Shown: one piece after another, positions 49,181 through 64,000 of the stretch
Numbering within the stretch: the stretch's first letter is position 1
Layout of the letters: each line of letters opens with the position of its first letter
Source of the DNA: Hirudinaria manillensis
Taxonomy: Eukaryota; Annelida; Clitellata; Hirudinida; Hirudinidae
DNA: 64,000 nt
Assembly: GCA_034509925.1 (NCBI GenBank)
Contig: CM067538.1
Span: 3,401,001 to 3,465,000 of the forward strand
Reading direction: 5' to 3'
The notes under the pieces: generated by a model
Told to the model about the DNA's origin: nothing
Databases searched by the model: none
Seen by the model: only the letters and a program-made list of their open reading frames with translations
Position numbers and translations under genes: made by a program

Positions 49181-49560
49181 GTGGTCACCCAGGTGGTCCT
49201 TCGGAGCACGAGGCGCTCCAAGATTTTTGAGAAAACGGAAAGATTGGAGATGAGCCGATAAGGTCTGACATCTTCAGGATCGAGGCTGGTTTTTTTTTCA
49301 GCAGAGGGATGATGTAACAGGATTTGAAAAATTTGAAGGCGGTGATGGAGTTGAAGACTGTTGTGAGGATTGGCGCGATGAACGTGTATATTTTCTTGAG
49401 GAGCCAGGTGGGTATGGAGTCAAGCGAGCAATGCTTGTTTGGGAGGGTATGAATCAGTCTCGTCACCATGGCTGCGTTTGTCCTCTGAAACTGGGCGAAT
49501 GGCGCGGAGTGACCGGCAACTTTAAATTTTTGCAATTTTTATTTGCTCTCAAGAAATATT
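49150..49560 (-). mobile_element. LINE reverse-transcriptase fragment, frameshifted
   Basis: The minus frame 49185-49535 reads LPNKHCSLDSIPTWLLKK...APILTTVFN, the N-terminal RT region of a CR1/L2-like LINE. After a frameshift near 49290 the continuation ISNLSVFSKILERLVLRR is in another frame. The fragment ends there and has no catalytic YxDD block. Confidence 0.8.
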
Positions 49561-50063
49561 CCATCTTCTTTTGGAACACATCCTGCAGCATATTCTACGA
49601 ACTGTAAATTCACTTCCCCAGGATCTCCAGTCGATCGCTATATTCAAGCAAGATAATCTACTGAACTTCGTTCCTTGAGATAGAGAATTTTACTAAAGAT
49701 GAATTTTGAGCAAGATACAATGCTTAAATGTGCGCCACTCAATGAATTTAGTTTACTTCGTAAAAAAAATCAGAGGACCTTCGAAAATCCCCTTTAAGCA
49801 ATTTATAGTAATTCATGGTATTGCAGCATTTCATTTATTTTCTTATCTTTATTTTATTAAAAATTATTTAAAATAGTCGCAGAAACCTATTTAAAAAGCA
49901 GTGACGTAATAGTTTTTCCCGTTATTTATTTATTTATTCCATTACATTTAAATTTCATACTTTAATTTTCGTTTTGTTAATATTTCCACAGAACGTGAAG
50001 TCCTGTCGGGATAGCTTATTCTTTGTTGTAGTGATAATTAAGTTAATCCTTTTACGTTGGAAA

Positions 50064-51299
<1,236 letters not shown>

Positions 51300-51403
51300 T
51301 ACAAAAAGTGGCTTTTGTTAGTAAAATTAACTTTGACAATAAACGAATGTTATCTATGAATGAGTTCTTGAAAAGATAGGCTCAGCACAATCAACCAAAG
51401 CTT

Positions 51404-57557
<6,154 letters not shown>

Positions 57558-57599
57558 TATATCAAATATCGATGATAACACCTCGGAACAACAACCGAC

Positions 57600-58380
57600 T
57601 CAAACAAGATCTAATTAGGCACAGCGCTCCCGGAGCTCCAGAAATCTAACGTGCAAAATATTAATGTAGCTATTTCTGTAGACAGGCTATTTTTGTTTTG
57701 GTAAATATATTTTATGTGCTAAATATATTTCACTTTCCTACTTTTACAGATTCACTATAATTTAGGAGTAACGTAGGTACATGATGTCAATGAAGTTGGT
57801 TTTTTCTTAGGTTTCTCACCCTTTTTTGGCTTTAAATTTTAATAAACAAAATTGTCTATCAGATTGCTGTAATCATTAAGCGCACACATCTAACCCCGGG
57901 TTCAGAGATTCGACGATGGATTTGTTAGATTATGTTGAACCCATTAAAGAAAACCAAAATGCACACTTATTTTAAGTAACACAACACAAACGATACTGTT
58001 TTGGCAGACGTGCGGGCGGTCTACTAATTACAGGATTTAATTGGACATTTCCACATAAATTCTTCTTAAGAATGAAGATTTCGATATCAAACATGTTCTC
58101 CGTAAAAATTTCTAAGAATATGTAAACTTTTATGTCATTAATGCTGACGGGAGAACTACGCACTGATATTTGGTATGATGGTAAGATGCTGTTGCATGGT
58201 AACAGAGATAGGGAAGAACGGTTTGAGAAATTTTCCGTCCAATCAATTCGATTTGTGATTGAGAATTTCAACTTCAGGCACCACCAATCATGAATGCGAC
58301 ACTATTACAATTTATTACTATTTTTTATTATTACTGTTGTAATTGTAAATCCTTTGTTTTGTGTCACTAACTATGGGCCA
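57600..58380. other. upstream region of the MAPKAPK gene
   Basis: This should contain the MAPKAPK promoter. A minus frame at 57972-58271 has no recognised domain. No obvious core promoter element is seen. Confidence 0.45.
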
Positions 58381-58385
58381 GTAAC

Positions 58386-58772
58386 ATGGGTGTACCGAAT
58401 CAAGTGATCATCCGGGTGTCCCTGTTGGTTTTCGTTCTGGATTCAACTTTCAGCTATGGGAAGCTCTTAGTGGCTTTCTTTTGCCATCTGTTACTGTCGG
58501 GACCGGATCCACTCTTGAAAGCTCTCGTTTGCTTCTTCGTGCACCTTTATCATATAACTGAAGAGGTTTGCTTTGCCTTTGAGTAGCTCTCGATGGACTT
58601 CTTCTGTCTTCTTCTTTCCCCCAAAAGATGCAGAGCGGAAATAGAAACCTCTATCGCCGATCCCGCGCCTTTCAGCCCGGCTGACGAATTGGCCTCGATG
58701 CATTAACGAGACTGAAGATTGAAGTTTTTCTCCGATCTTTCTAGAGTGGCAACAGAAGACTTCCGGCCTCTC
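58386..58772. repeat. retroelement debris flanking the copia insertion
   Basis: 58400-58520 resembles the reverse complement of 61990-62230 (GTTGGTTTTC, TTCAACTTTC, GCTATGG, CTTTC.T.TGCCATC) and also the minus strand of 23400-23480. The remainder is open on the minus strand without a recognised motif. Confidence 0.5.
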
Positions 58773-58936
58773 TGTTGAGTTTTTATACTTAAAAACTTGT
58801 TTTGCTAAAATAGTCTGAATTATTATATTGATGATTTTTGGTTCCACTCTCTCGTTTTTGCTTCTTCTTCCTGTAAATAAAGACGGTCTGTTGTAGTTGG
58901 ACTTTGAATTCAATCTATTCGAAGTTTATTTCAACA
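58773..58936 (+). repeat. 5' LTR of the plus-strand copia copy
   Basis: It runs TGTTGAGTTTTTATACTT... to ...TTTCAACA, 164 bp, with AATAAA-like TAAATAAAG in the R/U5 part. It differs from the 3' LTR at several positions and by small indels, so the insertion is not recent. Confidence 0.9.
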
Positions 58937-58950
58937 GGTTATGGGTCCAG
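58937..58950 (+). other. primer-binding site, initiator tRNA-Met anticodon arm
   Basis: GGTTATGGGTCCAG directly follows the LTR. It has one mismatch to the complement of the initiator tRNA anticodon arm, whereas the minus copy matches perfectly. Confidence 0.85.
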
Positions 58951-59027
58951 AATAGGCTTCGAATAAATTTGTTCACTGCTAGATCATTTTTATTGTATTT
59001 TGCGGCTTAGAAAACTTGCTTGCGGAA

Positions 59028-61010
59028 ATGGATCTGTTGAGAATTCAAATTAGACCGTTGGAAGGAAAATCGAACTGGTCGAATTGGAAAAGGAGGATGA
59101 TCGTCATCTTTAGAGGTTTGGGGGATTCTCTTGAAATTATTGAAGGAAATTTTACGAAACCTACGCCAGTAGTCAGAAGAGCAACGATCCGAGTTTGAAC
59201 GAATGAGCAAAAAGTTTAAGGAAGCTGGTTGCAGCGCATTGATTTTAATGTCGAGCAATATGACAGAAGAAGCTTACGAAAAAGTTCGGAACATGGTGCG
59301 TTTGAAATGTGGAGTGAATTGAAATCGTTATTTAAAGTTGCAAGAGAAGACAAAGCCTTGTGCATGAGTTTCTTCAGCTACAAAAAGAACGATGAAAACG
59401 ACATGGCCACTCACGTCACCAAGCTTAAAAACATATGGAAAGATTTATCAGCAGAATTTATAAAGATGAAAATAAAGATTTGTTGCTGATTTACAAAAGT
59501 CTTGGAAACCCTCCCAAGTAAAGTGAATATTTATCTTTATCATCAAGCTGGAGACTGTTAAACAAAGAACAGAGAAATATTGATTCATTGACTCTTCATT
59601 TGTGTAGTCATGAGAGATCATTGAGAAGGAAATGTTAAAGATCAAACATTTGTTGTAAATAAAAGAAAAACACTACCTGAAAAGACTCTGAAGGTCAAAT
59701 AGAACGTCACAAATCATGGTCACGATTGGTTGTTAAAGGTTATAATCAGAAGTAAGGAAAACATTATTTTGAATATTTAGTCCAGTTGCTAAAAGTGGTA
59801 CAATTAGAACTTTGTTAAGTGTTGTAGCTGCAGAAGAAATGTCAATGATGCAGTTTGATGTATCCACAGCATTTTTATATGGAGAACTTGATGAAGACAT
59901 TTACATGCAGCAACCAGAAGGATTTGATGATGGTTCGAAAAAGGTATGCAAACTCAAGAGAAGTTTGTATGGACTAAAGCAAGCTCCGAGATGTTGGAAC
60001 AAACGCTTTGGAAATTTTTTTAATCTTAGTTTTGTGAAAAGTGATGCAGATCCTTGTCTTTTCATTCAAAAGAAAAAGCATAGCAAAATTTTAGTTGTAT
60101 GCCGATGTTGGAATCGTTGCAGCCACATCAGGATCCGATCTTAGAGATTTCAAGCAGAAGTTATAGAGAAAGAATTCAAATTTGTTGCTAAACCTGTTAC
60201 ATTCTTTCTTGGAATTAAAATCAACAAACGAGCTGATGGCTCGATAAAAATCACTCAGAGAAACTTTACTCAAAAGATTCTAGAGAAATTCGGAATGGAC
60301 AAATGTCGTCCATGTCCAACACCCATTATCAAATCTGAGAAGGCTGAGGGATCAAATTTCTGTACAGATCAGCGGTGGGCGCTTTGATGTAACTAATGAC
60401 AAGTACAAGACCTGATATAACGTATGCAGTTAGTATTGTTTCTAGAAACCTAGAAAACCTAACTAGAGATGATGTTGTAAAGGTTAAGAGGATATTTATA
60501 TATCTTCAGGGTACCAGAGATATTGGTATTACTTACAGCAGTTCTAGAACGAACGATACTTTGATATGCTATAGTGATGCTGATCATGTAGGAGACACTA
60601 CCACGGGAAGATCTACGTCGGGTGTTGTTTGTATTTATTCTGGAGGTGCTATCAGTTGGCTTAGTCAAAGACAAACGTCAGTAGCCATATCAACGACTGA
60701 AGCAGAAGAAGTTGCTGCAAGTGAAGCTACTAGAGAAGCAATTTGGCAGAAAAGATTGTTAGAGGACATTACTGGATATTATAACAAAACAGAAATTTAC
60801 GTTGATAACGAAGCTGCAATTAAACTAGCTGAGAATCCAGAATATCACAAAAGAACAAAACACGTCAAGACAAGACATTTTTTTCGTCAGAGAAAAAGTC
60901 ACTGAAGGCGATGTGTGTGTCAAAAGAGTCTCATCAGAATTTCATATTGCAGACATATTGACAAAACCTGAAGAGAGGCTGAACATGTTGAAGGACAGAA
61001 TGGGACTTTA
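59028..61010 (+). pseudogene. copia gag-RT-RNase H remnant
   Basis: The gag start MDLLRIQIRPLEGKSNWSNW matches copia gag openings. The RT blocks FDVSTAFLYGELDEDIYM and SLYGLKQAPRCW are nearly identical to the minus copy. The frame shifts at about 60091-60110, with YADV in place of YVDD, and a TAA occurs at 60390-60392, both exactly as in the minus copy. The tail ADILTKPEERLNMLKDRMGL ends just before the purine tract. Protease and integrase are missing. Confidence 0.88.
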
Positions 61011-61042
61011 ATAATTCGGTAGATGTTAACAAAATGAGAAGG

Positions 61043-61204
61043 TGCTGAGTGCTTAAGCATAAACTTGTTTTGTTAAAATAATTTGAATAATTATATTAAT
61101 GGTTTTTTGGTTCCACTCTCTTTTGTTTTCTCTTCTTCCCGTAAATAAAGATGGTCTGTTGTAGTTGGACTTTGAATTCGATCTATTCGAAGTTTATTTC
61201 GGCA
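61043..61204 (+). repeat. 3' LTR of the plus-strand copia copy
   Basis: It runs TGCTGAGTGCTTAAGCATAA... to ...TTTCGGCA, 162 bp, with inverted TG...CA ends, colinear with 58773-58936. Confidence 0.9.
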
Positions 61205-62240
61205 TTCTCATCTGCTAGATCCCCAATGACTTCAGATAGCCTTGTCATAGCCTTCTTTCCTAGCCAAGCCAATCTGCGTGGGAAGGATTACGACTTGCTG
61301 ACCATGTCTCTTGCGCCAATTTCGTTGGAGGAGGACAATCCGGTGCCCTTTCGCTTCCATGTCCGCCCACAGATCTGCATACTTTTCTGATTTGAGAGCA
61401 ATGCTGTGGTCTGACCTCTAACGGGACAGTCAGTTCCGCCACGTTAATGATGGCATCGCATACTTCTCGAAGGATCTGATTGTGTTGCCACATGTACCTT
61501 TCAAAAGGTACAATTGCTAAGCATGTATTGTAAGTCTCGGTTCGTCACAGAGTCTGCTCGGGCGTCTTCTACCAATTCACATCTCCCTACATTGTCCTTG
61601 GAGGGCAACTGGTCGGATGTTGACCTTGTTGCAAAGGCCGGCCGGAGCGGAGATATCTTTTACATATCATTCCATGTAAGGGGTCGCTGGATCACGTCTT
61701 CCCATGTTTCCATCCTCTTTTCACCTCTTCTCTTGGCTAACCGTCGCGCCTCTGATGAGCTGGCTTTGAACCATTTTTTGGACGTGGTTCCACCAGACTC
61801 CGGATATATCTCTTAACTCCATCAGTAAAGCTATTGATCCGACGAATCTCTTTCTGCGCTCGGAACTTCTTCTAAGCAGTGACTTTGATCTCGAGTACTG
61901 TTGTCAGCGGAATTATTGAGCATCCAATGTGTTTATATTCTGGAGAGTTTGTATTCTTCCGCGATGAACTTAAGTGGAAGTCTCAGATTCGCGCTCCTGT
62001 TACTAGAGCTTTCAGGAGTCGCTCTAGTGCTGGCAGCAACGGATGGCATAAGAAGGCCAATGAGAGCTTACCATAGTCGAAAGTTGAATACAGAGCAGAA
62101 AACCAACAGGAATATCCGGCTGATCATCGAATGCGACCTACCAACGGAGAGCGTCAGGAGTTTCAAAGGTCCGAAATATTGGAGGATGGAGGACCTCCTC
62201 TGTGGAATAGTTTCTTGGACACCAACCATAAACAAAATTT
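61205..62240 (-). mobile_element. old retroelement C-terminus interrupted by the copia insertion
   Basis: On the minus strand, with frameshifts, the order LTWNDM...RPAFATRSTSDQLPS, YMWQHNQILREV, INVAELTVPLE, KYADLWADMEAKGHR and LSEVIGDLADE is recognisable. It resembles the C-terminal region of a family of invertebrate retroelement proteins that ends in a nuclease-like ELTVP block. The copia sits right after LADE. I am confident it is retroelement-derived, less so about its clade. Confidence 0.55.
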
Positions 62241-62339
62241 GGACCTTCACAGTATTTAATGAAATACCCCTTGTGTGGAGAGAGAAAAAATTAGAAATAG
62301 TTTTCAGTTTTCAGCAGTGAAGGCCGGGAAAATAATTCT

Positions 62340-63215
62340 TTAATAACACGCTACGGACAATGTCTGCCATCTCCAGATGACATATTTAACCACTGTATTT
62401 TCACTCATATAACATATAGTACATTCGATTTTAGGTACCAATGAGCTCCATCTGCGAATTAATTTACATAATTGTCCAACTTTATCATCTCCTCGCTGAG
62501 ACATTTTTTGCAATTCGAAAGTGCTAGCTTTTTGCCTAACATTAGAATATACTTGATTAGTGAGCAATCTCAACACATTTTCAGTAGGATTTTGGTCCGG
62601 AGTTCGAAGCATACCACTTTAGGACACAGATTCTTCTTCTGGAAAATAACCTTTTTTGGTATTGAGATGTGGATGGGACCATTATTTTGTTAAAAGATAA
62701 CCTTATCCATTTGAAATCTATTATATAGGTATAGGAGTTATTTGTTTAGAATTTAAACACATTCTGAGCAATTTTGTTTCCCCTTTAAGACCACCACACC
62801 TGATGATGAAGAAATGGCAGCCCAACAATGACCTCCAAAATTTCTTTTCAAGAATGATTTTAGGGACTTCTGACATTATGCCAATAATATTTGAACCCAT
62901 ACGGACTGTCAAACTTAAAATAATTTTCATCTGAAAAATTGGAACGTTCCAATTCACATCCAAACTCATCACCTCCTCAATCGAATCCTTTTGCGATGTT
63001 CTGTCAAGAATGTCTTTTACTGGCGCTTTCTATACTTTAAAAATCAGCTTCTCCTAAGGTATCTATATATTGGAGACTTGCTTAAATTCAATTTAAACTT
63101 TTTTTCAAGCCCCGTTGAAGAGCATCTGACAACATTTCTGGAACATTTAAACACTTTTGAAATTTCAGAAAACGACTTTATTTAGCTCATTTAATTCATA
63201 TATTCAAATTTTGCT
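62340..63215 (-). mobile_element. decayed Tc1-like transposase, second family
   Basis: The minus strand reads, with stops and shifts: HTH SEISKVFKCSRNVVR (near 63170), PIYRYLRRS, LTEHRKRIRL, the first catalytic block near 62920, KFWRSLLG, and the third block TPDQNPTENVLRLLTNQVYS (frame 62340-62612). The order matches Tc1 transposases with the 'YYWHDLR' signature. It is distinct from the copy at 30.3-31.5 kb. Terminal inverted repeats were not identified. Confidence 0.75.
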
Positions 63216-63219
63216 TCAC

Positions 63220-64000
63220 AATCATATTGAAATTTTGTTAAGTGATAATAGAGGCATGAAATAATTGAAAGAAAACTAGACAAAATGTAAAACTTTAGCC
63301 CCTGTCCTAACCTTATGACACGCATTGTATCACCATCCGTTTTGAACGTTGAGGTTGAAAGGGCATCTCAGAGTAACGCTGACCAAATATTCGTGAAATT
63401 GTTCAGGTTGGGAGGCGTGGTACATCGCGCGCTTCATGTCTTTTTTATGTCGCTATTTAAATTATTCTAACCCCAATTCAATCGTCATCTCTAAACTCAT
63501 TTTATATGAATTAAAAAATAATTCTTACAGTTTTTATAAACAAAGATTTTGTTTATCTCTAAAATTCCTCCATATCCGATCATAATCGAGCAGTCTCAGG
63601 AGTCAGCCGTCAATTTTATCAGTCATTTATTGCCTTTGAAGAATTGGCTTCACTTTTGTCTTGTAAATTATTATTCAAATAAGTTTGATGTATCCAATGT
63701 TAACATGGTAAATTATCAAAAGAATTTATTCAAATGAAGAATTGAAGCACCACTATGAAAATGGTTGGAGTGACTCACGGCCAGTCACAACGCATAAATC
63801 CTCGATTATTACTCAGCTCTGCCTTGGAAGTTTTCAAGTGACAACTAATTTGCATAAGACGCAGACTACCGTTTCCGCCCTGTCTCTTTTAACTTCTCCT
63901 GTAATAAATGAATTCTACATTATGTGGAAAAGAATCCGAAACTCGATGTAGTGTCATTAAATCCATTGAAAGTCGGACTTGTTTCTCTGATGTTCTCCTC
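63220..64000. other. window end, no recognised feature
   Basis: AT-rich sequence. Short plus frames at 63549-63737 and 63742-63951 have no recognised motif or splice context. Confidence 0.5.

Larger units (their letters stand above)
58773..61204 (+). mobile_element. Ty1/copia retrotransposon with both LTRs, deleted internally
   Basis: LTRs lie at 58773-58936 and 61043-61204, with primer site 58937-58950 and purine tract AAAATGAGAAGG just before the 3' LTR. Gag starts at ATG 59028 and continues in frame 59229-59489 with a copia-type gag (MATHVTKLKNIWKDL). Protease and integrase are deleted. RT is at 59812-60144 and RNase H at 60396-60905. Flanks CTCTC (58768-58772) and TTCTC (61205-61209) differ by one base, compatible with a 5-bp target duplication. 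It is 2.4 kb, about half of a full copia. Confidence 0.93.

Noticed and set aside
58491-58913. 140-codon minus-strand open frame across the copia 5' LTR
   Set aside because: It runs antisense through the LTR into retroelement debris; no domain.
61514-61816. 100-codon plus-strand open frame
   Set aside because: Antisense shadow of the decayed retroelement that reads on the minus strand.

Overview
This is a 64 kb, AT-rich piece of an animal nuclear genome, probably an invertebrate. It has five spliced protein genes with GT-AG introns, one intronless C2H2 zinc-finger gene, and a dense mix of decayed transposable elements (LINE, Ty1/copia, a gypsy-like trace, Tc1-like, pogo/Tigger-like, hAT and MITE). 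There is no prokaryotic-style operon, CRISPR array, tRNA or rRNA that I could see. The SPEF2 orthologue implies motile cilia or flagellated sperm. I could not fix the phylum.

Layout. 0.3-11.7 kb (minus): a 32-exon gene for a SPEF2-like sperm-flagellar protein with a degenerate adenylate-kinase domain. 14.2-29.2 kb (minus): a 7-exon HMBOX1-like homeobox gene whose introns hold a Tigger remnant, a compound repeat, a perfect-looking hAT MITE and a 2.4 kb LINE. 30-37.6 kb: mostly repeats, including a dead Tc1-like transposase. 37.6-37.9 kb: two candidate exons of an unrecognised gene. 38.2-40.8 kb (minus): a deleted copia element. 42-45.4 kb: gypsy-like remnants and direct or inverted repeats. 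45.8-46.8 kb (plus): COX5B. 47.4-48.3 kb (minus): a nine-finger C2H2 protein. 50.1-51.3 kb (plus): NAA10. 51.4-57.6 kb (minus): MAPKAPK2/3, tail to tail with NAA10 and with hAT and LINE debris in its largest intron. 58.8-61.2 kb (plus): a second copia copy with both LTRs, nested in an older retroelement. 62.3-63.2 kb (minus): another Tc1-like remnant.

The genes are unrelated housekeeping, signalling and developmental genes and do not form a pathway. I found no convincing novel system. The points most worth following are: two copia copies that share the same disabling lesions and carry a half-tRNA primer site; a predicted 5-nt micro-exon in the SPEF2-like gene; and a zinc-finger array whose base-contacting residues are almost the same in eight successive fingers. 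Exon boundaries were read by eye from splice signals, reading phase and remembered family alignments. No search was run.
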